This document shows, one piece after another, positions 8,867 to 16,295 of a stretch of DNA of 64,000 nucleotides. Made by a program: the position numbers and the translations under genes. The notes below the pieces were generated by a model. That model saw only the letters and a program-made list of their open reading frames with translations, was not told the origin of the DNA and did not search any database. Source of the stretch: Sinomonas atrocyanea (GTDB lineage Bacteria; Actinomycetota; Actinomycetes; Actinomycetales; Micrococcaceae); the NCBI RefSeq assembly GCF_001577305.1, contig NZ_CP014518.1, forward strand, positions 3,596,001 to 3,660,000, given 5' to 3'. Numbering within the stretch: position 1 is the stretch's first letter; every line of letters begins with the position of its first letter.

Positions 8867-10012
8867 ATGAAGATCGTCCTCGCCCCCGACAAGTTCAAGG
8901 GCTCCCTCACGGCCCCCGAGGTGGCCGAGGCGCTCGCGGAGGGCATCCGCGCGGTGCTCCCGGAGGCCGAGCTCGTCCTGGTCCCCGTGGCCGACGGCGG
9001 CGAGGGCACCGTGACCGCGGCGCTCGGCGCGGGCTTCACCCCGCGCCGGGCGGCCGTCGCCGGCCCCACCGGTGCCACGCTCACGGCGGAGTTCGCCGTG
9101 TCCGGCACCCGGGCGGTCATCGAGATGGCCGCCGCCTCGGGCCTCGACGTCCTCCCGGGCGGGGTCAAGGATGCCCGCGGCGCCACGAGCCTGGGCACCG
9201 GCCAGCTCGTCCGCGCCGCGCTCGACGCCGGCTGCCGGGACATCGTCCTCGGCGTCGGCGGCAGCGCCTGCACCGACGGCGGCGCCGGAATGCTCGCCGG
9301 GCTCGGCGCGCGCTTCACGGACGACGCCGGCAACGGCCTCCCGCTCGGCGGCGCGGCCCTCGCGCGGATCGCCGAGGCGGACCTGTCGGACCTCGACACC
9401 CGCCTCGACCGGGCCCGCCTGACCCTCGCGGCCGACGTCGACAATCCCCTCACCGGCCCGCGCGGCGCCGCCGCGGTGTTCGGCCCGCAGAAGGGGGCCA
9501 CGCCGTCGGACGTCGAGGAGCTCGACGCCGCCCTCGAGGCGTTCGCGGCCGTCCTCGGGGCGGCGATGGGGCCTGCGGCCGCCGCGGCCAAGGGCCAGCC
9601 CGGGGCCGGTGCGGCCGGGGGCGTCGGCTACGCGGCACTGGCCCTGGGCGCGACGCGGCGGCGCGGGATCGACGTCGTCGTCGAGTTCACCGGCCTGCGC
9701 GAGAAGCTCGCCGGGGCCGACCTCGTCGTCACCGGGGAGGGCAGCCTGGACCTCCAGAGCCTCGCCGGCAAGGCCCCCGTGGGCGTCGCGGCCGAGGCCC
9801 GGGCCCTCGGCGTCCCGGTGGTGGCGGTGTGCGGGCGCAGCCAGCTCGCGGACCCCGCCGCGGCCGGCTTCGACGCCGTGCACGCGCTCACGGACCTCGA
9901 GCCGGACGTCGAGGCGTGCATCCGCGGGGCGCGCAGCCTCGTGCGGCAGGTCGGGATCGATCTGGCCGCATCTATCGTTGGAGACAAGAGCGGAAGGGAA
10001 CCTGTGCGGTGA
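8867..10012 (+). CDS. glxK: glycerate 2-kinase, GlxK type
   Basis: The enzyme phosphorylates D-glycerate to 2-phosphoglycerate, delivering urate/glyoxylate carbon to glycolysis. The 381 residues fit the GlxK/GarK family: MKIVLAPDKFKGSLTAPEVA at the N-terminus, VPVADGGEGTV near residue 43, GVGGSACTDGGAGML near 128 and VVTGEGSLDLQSLAGKAPVG near 287. The start codon is 20 bp after gcl. Its stop overlaps the allantoinase GTG start by four bases (GTGA), indicating translational coupling. Confidence 0.95.
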   Translation: MKIVLAPDKFKGSLTAPEVAEALAEGIRAVLPEAELVLVPVADGGEGTVTAALGAGFTPRRAAVAGPTGATLTAEFAVSGTRAVIEMAAASGLDVLPGGVKDARGATSLGTGQLVRAALDAGCRDIVLGVGGSACTDGGAGMLAGLGARFTDDAGNGLPLGGAALARIAEADLSDLDTRLDRARLTLAADVDNPLTGPRGAAAVFGPQKGATPSDVEELDAALEAFAAVLGAAMGPAAAAAKGQPGAGAAGGVGYAALALGATRRRGIDVVVEFTGLREKLAGADLVVTGEGSLDLQSLAGKAPVGVAAEARALGVPVVAVCGRSQLADPAAAGFDAVHALTDLEPDVEACIRGARSLVRQVGIDLAASIVGDKSGREPVR

Positions 10013-11352
10013 CTGATATCGAATACGACCTCGTGGTCCGCGGGCAGCGGGTCCTCACGGACGAGGGCATCGACCCCCGCGAGGTGGGCATCTCCGGCGG
10101 CCGGATCGCCGCCGTCGAGCCCCTCGGGGCCGGGCTTGCCGGCCGGGAGGTGATCGAGCTGGCCGAGGACGAGACCCTCATCCCCGGCCTCGTCGACTCC
10201 CACGTCCACGTCAACGAGCCCGGCCGCACCGAGTGGGAGGGCTTCGCCTCCGCGACCAAGGCCGCGGCGGCCGGCGGCGTCACGACCATTATCGACATGC
10301 CGCTGAACTCGATCCCGCCCACCGTCAGCGTGGACGCGCTCAACGTCAAGCGCCGCTCGGCCGAGACGCAGTCGTTCGTGGACGTGGGCTTCTGGGGCGG
10401 GGCAATCCCGGGCAACACCGGGGACCTGCGCCCGCTGCACGAGGAGGGCGTGTTCGGCTTCAAGTGCTTCCTCCTCCACTCCGGCGTCGACGAGTTCCCG
10501 CACCTGGAGATCGATGAGCTGGAGAAGGACCTCGCGGAGATCGCCTCGTTCGACGGGCTCATGATCGTGCACGCCGAGGACTCCCAGGCGATCGACCACG
10601 CCCCCTCCGCCGAGGGCGCCGTCTACGAGCGGTTCCTCCATTCCCGGCCCCGCGGCGCCGAGAACGTCGCGATCGCCGGGGTCATCGAGCGGGCGCGCTG
10701 GACCGGGGCGCGCGCCCACATCCTGCACCTGTCCTCCTCGGACGCGCTCGCGATGATCGCCAGCGCCAAGCGCGATGGCGTGAAGCTCACCGTCGAGACG
10801 TGCCCGCACTACCTCACGCTGCTGGCCGAGGAGATCCCCGACGGTGCCACGGCCTTCAAGTGCTGCCCGCCGATCCGCGAGGCCTCCAACCGCGAGCTGC
10901 TGTGGAAGGGGCTCGAGGACGGCGTGATCGACTGCATCGTCTCGGACCACTCCCCCTCCACGGTGGACCTCAAGGATCCCGAGCACGGTGACTTCGGCGT
11001 GGCCTGGGGCGGCGTCGCCTCCCTCCAGCTCGGGCTGCCGCTCATCTGGACCGAGGCCCGGCAGCGGGGCATCCCGCTCGAGCGCGTCGTCGAGTGGATG
11101 GGGCGCAGGCCGGCCGAGCTCGCCCGGCTGCAGCGCAAGGGCCACCTCGCGCCGGGCTACGATGCGGACCTGGCCGTGTTCGCCGCGGACGAGACGTTCG
11201 TCGTCGACGCGGAGAAGCTGCACCACAAGAACCACATCACGCCGTACCAGGGCAAGTCCCTCTCCGGTGTGGTGCGGCGGACGTTCGTGCGCGGCACCGA
11301 AGTGGACTTCAGCGAGCCCAAGGGCCAGCTGCTCCGCCGCGGCTCCGCGTGA
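10009..11352 (+). CDS. allB: allantoinase
   Basis: Allantoinase hydrolyses allantoin to allantoate. The 447-residue protein is a cyclic amidohydrolase with the binuclear metal site visible: the HxH pair in DSHVHVNEPGRTEWEGF, the carboxylated-lysine segment VFGFKCFLLHSG, histidines in MIVHAEDSQAI and HILHLSSSDAL, and the aspartate in CIVSDHSPST. The GTG start at 10009 overlaps the glxK stop and has GGAAGGGA upstream. This links the upstream urate-opening steps with the glyoxylate-using genes on one transcript. Confidence 0.95.
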   Translation: MTDIEYDLVVRGQRVLTDEGIDPREVGISGGRIAAVEPLGAGLAGREVIELAEDETLIPGLVDSHVHVNEPGRTEWEGFASATKAAAAGGVTTIIDMPLNSIPPTVSVDALNVKRRSAETQSFVDVGFWGGAIPGNTGDLRPLHEEGVFGFKCFLLHSGVDEFPHLEIDELEKDLAEIASFDGLMIVHAEDSQAIDHAPSAEGAVYERFLHSRPRGAENVAIAGVIERARWTGARAHILHLSSSDALAMIASAKRDGVKLTVETCPHYLTLLAEEIPDGATAFKCCPPIREASNRELLWKGLEDGVIDCIVSDHSPSTVDLKDPEHGDFGVAWGGVASLQLGLPLIWTEARQRGIPLERVVEWMGRRPAELARLQRKGHLAPGYDADLAVFAADETFVVDAEKLHHKNHITPYQGKSLSGVVRRTFVRGTEVDFSEPKGQLLRRGSA

Positions 11353-11384
11353 GACGACTGGCAGATCTGCCTACAGGAGGAACC

Positions 11385-11858
11385 ATGACAGCACTGACCA
11401 AGCTCAGCGCGGGGCAGCAGGCCCCCGCGTTCACCCTGCCCGACGCCACCGGCACGCCGGTCTCGCTCGAGGACTACCGCGGCGGCCGCGTCGTCGTCTA
11501 CTTCTACCCGAAGGCGGCCACCCCCGGGTGCACCACCGAGGCGTGCGACTTCCGGGACAGCCTCGACGCGCTCAACGCCGGCGGGGTCAAGGTCATCGGC
11601 ATCTCGCCGGACGCCGTGGAGGACATCGCGAAGTTCGCCGAGGACTTCTCGCTCACGTTCCCGCTCCTTGCGGACGAGGGCGCAGCCGTCGCCAAGGCGT
11701 GGGGCGCCTGGGGCGAGAAGATCGTCAACGGCGAGGTCCGCGAGGGCATCCTGCGGTCCACGGCCGTGGTGTCCCCCGAGGGCGAGATCGAGTCCGTCGA
11801 CTACAACGTGCAGGCAGACGGCCACGTGGCTGCGCTGCGCACCAGGCTCGGCCTCTGA
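11385..11858 (+). CDS. bcp: thioredoxin-dependent peroxiredoxin, Bcp/PrxQ type
   Basis: This 157-residue peroxiredoxin reduces hydrogen peroxide and organic peroxides. Peroxidatic and resolving cysteines are five residues apart in TPGCTTEACDFRD, the atypical two-cysteine arrangement of Bcp. A strong AGGAGG precedes the ATG, 32 bp after allB. Bcp genes are common housekeeping genes, but its place between allantoinase and the urate oxidase set is sensible: urate oxidase releases hydrogen peroxide for every urate oxidised. A strong hairpin terminator follows the gene. Confidence 0.92.
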   Translation: MTALTKLSAGQQAPAFTLPDATGTPVSLEDYRGGRVVVYFYPKAATPGCTTEACDFRDSLDALNAGGVKVIGISPDAVEDIAKFAEDFSLTFPLLADEGAAVAKAWGAWGEKIVNGEVREGILRSTAVVSPEGEIESVDYNVQADGHVAALRTRLGL

Positions 11859-11875
11859 CCTGCTGAGCCCGCCCG

Positions 11876-11914
11876 AGGGCCCCGGGCCGGCTGCTGCTGC
11901 GTCCGGGGCCCTTC
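11876..11914 (+). terminator. Terminator after bcp
   Basis: The perfect 10-bp stem AGGGCCCCGG / CCGGGGCCCT (11876-11885 and 11903-11912) with a 17-nt loop is followed by TTCTG. It lies 18 bp after the bcp stop and probably ends the allB-bcp transcript. Confidence 0.7.
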
Positions 11915-11942
11915 TGCGTGCCGCCCCCCCGGGAGTCACCGT

Positions 11943-11999
11943 CGAGTGTGCGGCTGATGCGGGTTCGAAGTCTCAGCACCCGCGTGAGCCGCACACTCG
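11943..11999. repeat. 57-bp palindromic element, possible second dispersed repeat type
   Basis: The outer arms CGAGTGTGCGGCT (11943-11955) and AGCCGCACACTCG (11987-11999) are perfect 13-bp complements. Inner arms GCGGGT (11959-11964) and ACCCGC (11978-11983) extend the stem. It lies outside any gene, downstream of the bcp terminator. It is too far from the terminator to be part of it and resembles a REP/cruciform element. Only one copy is present in this window. Confidence 0.55.
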
Positions 12000-12090
12000 T
12001 GGCCTCAGGCCCCCACGGGCCTCGGCGGGGCCCCTCGGCTGTGGAGTGCCCCTATGGCACAATCCCTGTATCCCAGATCACCCGGACGTG

Positions 12091-12120
12091 TTGACAGTCA
12101 CACCGTTCGTAGGTCAGAAT
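12091..12120 (+). promoter_or_regulatory. Predicted promoter of the uraD-uraH-urate oxidase operon
   Basis: TTGACA (12091-12096) and CAGAAT (12115-12120) are 18 bp apart. The expected transcript start is about 12127, upstream of the GTTCC/GGAAC repeats and the uraD start. The surrounding DNA is locally AT-rich compared with the rest of the window, as expected for a promoter. Together with the terminator after bcp, this makes the urate oxidase genes a separate transcription unit. Confidence 0.6.
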
Positions 12121-12142
12121 AATTGCACATGCTGAAATAACA

Positions 12143-12177
12143 GTTCCACGATGCGGAACCCAAGAAACCGACGTTCC
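12143..12177. promoter_or_regulatory. GTTCC / GGAAC / GTTCC half-site cluster, putative operator
   Basis: GTTCC (12143-12147) and GGAAC (12155-12159) form a 5+5 bp inverted repeat with a 7-bp spacer. A further GTTCC lies at 12173-12177. They sit just downstream of the predicted -10 box, where a repressor would block transcription. Palindromes of this GTTCC-N-GGAAC shape are typical of IclR-family regulators of aromatic and allantoin catabolism. The regulator gene is not in the window. Confidence 0.45.
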
Positions 12178-12230
12178 GTATAGCCGTCACCGTGGATGCC
12201 AGCATTGAGCAGTTGAGGACCCGACAAGCC

Positions 12231-12755
12231 ATGTTGCTTGAACAGTTCAATGCCGCCCCCGCCCCTGAGGCACGAGAGCTCCTGAAGCCGTGCCTCGACA
12301 TCGACCGCTGGGTCGAGGAGATCACCGCAGCACGCCCGTTCCCGGGCGTCGAGGACCTCCTGGCAGCAGCGCGCCGCGCGGCGGACCCCTTCACCCCAGA
12401 GGAGCTGGAGGGCGCACTGTCCCACCATCCCCGCATCGGGGAGAGGGCGTCCGGCGCCTCGGCCGAGGCATCGATGTCGCGCAGCGAGCAGGCCGGCGTC
12501 AATCCCGACGACCAGCACATCGCCGCCGCCCTGGCGGAGGGGAACCGGGCGTACGAGGAGAAGTTCGGCCGGGTCTTCCTGATCCGCGCCGCCGGCCGCA
12601 GTGCCGAGGAGATGCTCTCCGCCCTCCAGGAACGCCTGGGCCACACGCCCGAGCAGGAGGAGCCCATCGTCGCCGAGCAGCTCCGCGAGATCGCGGTGCT
12701 GCGCCTGCAGCAGAGCGTGCAGGACGGCGCATTCCGAGAGGAGCTGAGCGCGTGA
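12231..12755 (+). CDS. uraD: 2-oxo-4-hydroxy-4-carboxy-5-ureidoimidazoline (OHCU) decarboxylase
   Basis: OHCU decarboxylase performs the last of three steps from urate to (S)-allantoin. The protein (174 residues from ATG 12231) starts MLLEQFNAAPAPEARELL, as the family does, and carries the HHPRIGER motif with the catalytic histidine. An in-frame GTG at 12192 would add 13 residues but has no ribosome site. GAGGA at 12215 favours 12231, although its 11-nt spacing is long. The stop overlaps the uraH GTG start by four bases. The order uraD-uraH-urate oxidase matches the pathway genes. Confidence 0.9.
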   Translation: MLLEQFNAAPAPEARELLKPCLDIDRWVEEITAARPFPGVEDLLAAARRAADPFTPEELEGALSHHPRIGERASGASAEASMSRSEQAGVNPDDQHIAAALAEGNRAYEEKFGRVFLIRAAGRSAEEMLSALQERLGHTPEQEEPIVAEQLREIAVLRLQQSVQDGAFREELSA

Positions 12756-13093
12756 GCGTCTCCCATGTGACCACCCACATTCTGGATACCGCTGCCGGGA
12801 AGCCGGCCGCAGGTGTCGCCGTCGAACTCTACGCCCGCGACGGCGAGGCATGGTCCCAGATTGGAGCGGGCATCACCGATGCTGACGGGCGGGTGAAAGA
12901 GCTTGGCCCCGAACGGCTGGACAGCGGCGAGTACCGCCTCACGTTCGCCACGGGCGCCTACTTCGCCGGCATCGGGCAGGACACCTTCTTCCCAGAGGTA
13001 TCGCTGGCCTTCACGGTCAACGCGGCCGAGGCGCACTACCACGTGCCGCTTCTGCTGAGTCCTTTCGCCTTTTCCACGTACCGAGGGAGCTAA
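12752..13093 (+). CDS. uraH: 5-hydroxyisourate hydrolase (transthyretin-like)
   Basis: HIU hydrolase opens 5-hydroxyisourate, the product of urate oxidase, to OHCU. The 113-residue protein has the family's start signature, SVSHVTTHILDTAAGKPA, and ends with the diagnostic tetrapeptide YRGS. The first histidine of the active site is in SHVTTH and another in EAHYHVPLLLSP. The GTG start overlaps the uraD stop (GTGA), so the two are translationally coupled. Urate oxidase begins 6 bp after its stop. Confidence 0.95.
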   Translation: MSVSHVTTHILDTAAGKPAAGVAVELYARDGEAWSQIGAGITDADGRVKELGPERLDSGEYRLTFATGAYFAGIGQDTFFPEVSLAFTVNAAEAHYHVPLLLSPFAFSTYRGS

Positions 13094-13099
13094 GTACCC

Positions 13100-14032
13100 A
13101 TGAGCACCGAGAACACCAAGATCGTCCTGGGCAAGAACCAGTACGGCAAGGCCGAGGTCCGCGTCGTCAAGATCACCCGCGACACCGACCGCCACGAAAT
13201 CGAGGACCTCAGCGTCACCTCGCAGCTGCGGGGCGACTTCGACGCCGCCCACTTCGACGGCGACAACGGCCACGTGGTCCCGACGGACACCCAGAAGAAC
13301 ACCGTCTACGGCTTCGCCCGCGAGGGCGTCGGCTCGCCCGAGCAGTTCCTCCTCCGCCTCGCCAACCATTTCACCTCCGAGTTCGGATGGGTCACGGGCG
13401 GCCGCTGGGAGGCGGAGCAGTACGCCTGGGAGCGCATCTCCGCCCCCGGGCAGGGCAAGGCCGAGGGCCACGACCACTCGTTCGTCCGCAAGGGCCAGGA
13501 GGTCCGCAACGCGGTCGTCGTCAAGGACGGTGACGCCGTCCAGGTGATCTCCGGCCTGAACGACCTCACGGTCCTCAAGTCCACGCAGTCCGGCTTCGTG
13601 GGCTACCCGAAGGACCGCTTCACCACCCTCGCGGAGACCACGGAGCGCATCCTTGCCACCGACGTCTCGGCCCGGTGGCGGTACAGCCCCGAGGCGGTCG
13701 CCAACGGGTCGGTGGACTTCAACAAGTCCTACGACGACGTCAAGGCGCTCCTGCTCGAGGGGTTCACCGAGGGCTATTCGTACGCCCTCCAGCAGACGCT
13801 CTTCCAGATGGCCCAGAAGGTCCTGGATGCGCACGCCGAGATCGAGGAGATCCGCTTCTCGACCCCGAACAAGCACCACTTCCTCGTCGACCTGACTCCG
13901 TTCGGCCTGGACAACCCCAACGAGGTCTTCTACGCGGCCGACCGCCCGTACGGCCTCATCGAGGCGAACTTCCAGCGCGAGTCCATCTCGGCGGACAACG
14001 ACGCCTGGGACGGCATCACCGGCTTCTGCTGA
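13100..14032 (+). CDS. uaZ: urate oxidase (uricase)
   Basis: Cofactor-free urate oxidase converts urate, O2 and water to 5-hydroxyisourate and hydrogen peroxide. The 310 residues form the two tandem T-fold domains of the family. The catalytic lysine is in VLGKNQYGKAEVRVVKITR, the threonine in VPTDTQKNTVYGFARE, and the histidine in TPNKHHFLVDLTPFG. The sequence GAGCTAAG overlaps the uraH stop as a weak ribosome site. The C-terminus is AWDGITGFC, not a peroxisomal signal, as expected for a bacterium. Two strong hairpins follow before the permease gene. Confidence 0.95.
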   Translation: MSTENTKIVLGKNQYGKAEVRVVKITRDTDRHEIEDLSVTSQLRGDFDAAHFDGDNGHVVPTDTQKNTVYGFAREGVGSPEQFLLRLANHFTSEFGWVTGGRWEAEQYAWERISAPGQGKAEGHDHSFVRKGQEVRNAVVVKDGDAVQVISGLNDLTVLKSTQSGFVGYPKDRFTTLAETTERILATDVSARWRYSPEAVANGSVDFNKSYDDVKALLLEGFTEGYSYALQQTLFQMAQKVLDAHAEIEEIRFSTPNKHHFLVDLTPFGLDNPNEVFYAADRPYGLIEANFQRESISADNDAWDGITGFC

Positions 14033-14081
14033 GCCGGCGCCACCACCTCTCGGCACCAGCCTCCCGCCCATGGGGAGAGGC

Positions 14082-14111
14082 ACGACGGCGGTGAACTCCG
14101 GCCGCCGTCGT
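14082..14111 (+). terminator. Terminator after urate oxidase
   Basis: The perfect 10-bp stem ACGACGGCGG / CCGCCGTCGT with a 10-nt loop is followed by a pyrimidine-rich CCTCCCTCC stretch. Confidence 0.6.
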
Positions 14112-14169
14112 CCTCCCTCCGACTCGCCTCACCTCGAGGCGGGACCGTCCCCTCCGGGGGCCACAGACC

Positions 14170-14211
14170 GCCGCGGGCGGCCCGGCACTCCCTGCGCCGG
14201 CCGCCCGCGGC
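14170..14211 (+). terminator. Second hairpin between urate oxidase and the permease
   Basis: The 13-bp perfect stem GCCGCGGGCGGCC / GGCCGCCCGCGGC with a 16-nt loop lies 61 bp before the permease start. There is no T run. It may insulate the permease gene or act as a leader structure. Confidence 0.5.
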
Positions 14212-14272
14212 ACATCACCCACCCACAGAGAAGTTGCGCACTCGGAATATCCAGCTGACAAGGAGGTCCGCT

Positions 14273-15766
14273 ATGTCCCGAAATCAAGCGCCCGCACCAG
14301 GCCATCACAGCGCCGAGGCGGCACGCCCGGAAGACACGAAGCTGCCCATCGGCACCGCCTTCGCCTACGGCTTCCAGCACGTCCTGACCATGTACGGCGG
14401 CATCATCGCCCCGCCGCTCATCATTGGCTCCGCCGCAGGCCTCAAGGGTCCCGACCTCGCCCTCCTGATCACGGCCTGCCTCTTCATCGGCGGGCTCGCG
14501 ACCCTCCTCCAGACGCTCGGGATCAAGTGGTTCGGCTCCCAGCTGCCGCTCGTCCAGGGGACCTCGTTCGCCTCGGTCGCCACGCTGCTCGCCATCGTGA
14601 ACGGCGGCGGCGGACTCCCCGCGGTCTTCGGCTCCGTCATGGCCGCCTCGGTGATCGGCCTCATCGTCGCACCGTTCTTCGCCCAGATCATCCACTTCTT
14701 CCCGCCCGTGGTCACCGGCGTGGTCATCACCACCATCGGGCTCTCGCTCGTCCCGGTCGCGGCAGGCTGGGCCCTCGGCGGCAACGCCAAGGCCCCGGAC
14801 TACGGCAGCATGGCGAACATCGGCCTCATGGCGCTCACCCTCGTGATCATCATGGTCCTCAGCAAGCTCGGCAGCGGCATGATCTCGCGCCTGTCGATCC
14901 TGCTCGCGATCGTCATCGGGACCGTCATCGCCGCCATCCTCGGCAAGGCCGACTTCTCCCAGGTCGCCAACGGCCCGATCTTCGCCTTTCCGGACCCCTT
15001 CCACTTCGGCCTGCCGACGTTCCCGCCGGCCGGCATCATCTCCATGGTCATCGTCGTCCTCGTCATCCTCACGGAGACCACGGCGGACATCCTCGCCGTC
15101 GCCGAGGTCACCGGGGCGAAGGTCGACTCCAAGCGCATCGCCAACGGCCTGCGCGCCGACATGCTCTCCTCCGCGGTGTCGCCGATCTTCAACGGCTTCA
15201 CCCAGAGCGCGTTCGCCCAGAACGTCGGCCTCGTGGCCGTGACCGGCATCAAGAGCCGCTTCGCGGTGGCGGCCGGCGGCGGCGTCCTCATGATCCTCGG
15301 CCTCCTTCCGGTGCTCGGCCGCGTGGTCGCGGCGATCCCGATGCCTGTCCTCGGCGGCGCCGGCATCGTCCTCTTCGGCACCGTGGCGGCCTCCGGCATC
15401 CGGACGCTGTCCAAGGTCGACTACCGGGACAACATGAACCTGATCATCGTGGCGACCTCGATCGGATTCGGCCTCATCCCGGTGGTCAGCCCGACGTTCT
15501 ACGCGAGCTTCCCCTCGTGGTTCCAGGTCATCTTCGACTCGGGCATCTCCTCCGCGGCGATCATGGCGGTCCTGCTGAACATCATCTTCAACGTGGTCAA
15601 GCGCGGCACCCCGCACGATCCCTCGGTGTTCGCCGCCGCCCCCACCCGCATGATCCCGATCCAGGTCCTCGACTGCCTCCAGGAGGGCGACCGCTGCGAG
15701 AACGGCAAGGTCCTGGACAAGGACGGCAATGAGCTCCCCGTGAAGGAGGCCCACGGGGCGCACTGA
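14273..15766 (+). CDS. NCS2 family nucleobase permease, probably urate/xanthine
   Basis: This 497-residue membrane transporter belongs to the NCS2 (nucleobase:cation symporter-2) family that includes PucJ/PucK and UapA. About 12-14 membrane segments are visible, starting at YGFQHVLTMYGGIIAPPLII. The family signature is present as SAFAQNVGLVAVTGIKSRF, and LVQGTSFASVATLLAIV includes the glutamine used for substrate binding. Translation from 14273 has AAGGAGG upstream; an earlier in-frame start lacks one. The context next to urate oxidase makes urate or xanthine the likely substrate. A 16-bp stem terminator follows. Confidence 0.92.
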   Translation: MSRNQAPAPGHHSAEAARPEDTKLPIGTAFAYGFQHVLTMYGGIIAPPLIIGSAAGLKGPDLALLITACLFIGGLATLLQTLGIKWFGSQLPLVQGTSFASVATLLAIVNGGGGLPAVFGSVMAASVIGLIVAPFFAQIIHFFPPVVTGVVITTIGLSLVPVAAGWALGGNAKAPDYGSMANIGLMALTLVIIMVLSKLGSGMISRLSILLAIVIGTVIAAILGKADFSQVANGPIFAFPDPFHFGLPTFPPAGIISMVIVVLVILTETTADILAVAEVTGAKVDSKRIANGLRADMLSSAVSPIFNGFTQSAFAQNVGLVAVTGIKSRFAVAAGGGVLMILGLLPVLGRVVAAIPMPVLGGAGIVLFGTVAASGIRTLSKVDYRDNMNLIIVATSIGFGLIPVVSPTFYASFPSWFQVIFDSGISSAAIMAVLLNIIFNVVKRGTPHDPSVFAAAPTRMIPIQVLDCLQEGDRCENGKVLDKDGNELPVKEAHGAH

Positions 15767-15794
15767 CCCCGACTGGGGCTCGCACCCCTGCCCG

Positions 15795-15834
15795 CGCCGC
15801 CCCGTCACCGCCATCCGCCGGTGACGGGGCGGCG
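15795..15834 (+). terminator. Terminator after the permease
   Basis: A perfect 16-bp stem (CGCCGCCCCGTCACCG and its complement) with an 8-nt loop starts 28 bp after the permease stop. It is followed by TCGTGCGTGCC, the same tail seen after the MFS terminator at 32.9 kb. Confidence 0.75.
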
Positions 15835-15869
15835 TCGTGCGTGCCGCCGGCGGCGGATAGGCTTGTCCC

Positions 15870-16283
15870 ATGCCCTCCCAGCGCCAGATCAGCGTCCGCC
15901 GCGCCCCCAAGTACGTGCCGTTCCTCGTGGCCGGCGGCGTGCTCGGCGTCATCGTCGCGGCGATCACGTCCTACGCGGAGCCCGCTCCGCAGAACTACAC
16001 GCAGGGCTCGGTGTTCGGCTACTTCCTGGTCCTCTTCGCCGCTGGCGGGGTGCTCCTGGGCGGCCTGGCGGCCCTCGTCCTCGACCGCGTCTCGCTGCGC
16101 CGCGCCCAGCGGGCCACCGTCGAGGAGGTCGAGGAGCCGGCCCCTCCTGCGGAGGCCACGGCGGAAGGCGCCCTGGCGCACGACGGCGGCCACTCGCCGT
16201 CGTCCGCGGACTCGCCGGCCGCGGCGGGCACGTCATCCACGGACGAGGACGGCCCCGAGGCGGGCCCGGCCCCGGCTCCATGA
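15870..16283 (+). CDS. small two-helix membrane protein of unknown function
   Basis: The 137-residue protein has a short basic N-terminus (MPSQRQISVRRAPKYVP) and two membrane segments (about residues 16-36 and 48-68). It ends in a long acidic, Ala/Pro/Ser-rich tail that is probably disordered and cytoplasmic. It sits 12 bp upstream of purF, so it may share its transcript; similar small proteins are commonly found upstream of purF in Arthrobacter relatives. No function is known to me. Confidence 0.8.
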   Translation: MPSQRQISVRRAPKYVPFLVAGGVLGVIVAAITSYAEPAPQNYTQGSVFGYFLVLFAAGGVLLGGLAALVLDRVSLRRAQRATVEEVEEPAPPAEATAEGALAHDGGHSPSSADSPAAAGTSSTDEDGPEAGPAPAP

Positions 16284-16295
16284 GACAATCGACCA

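Noticed and set aside
12192..12230. GTG 12192 as the uraD start
   Set aside because: It lacks a ribosome site and adds residues before the family-typical start; kept only as an alternative.
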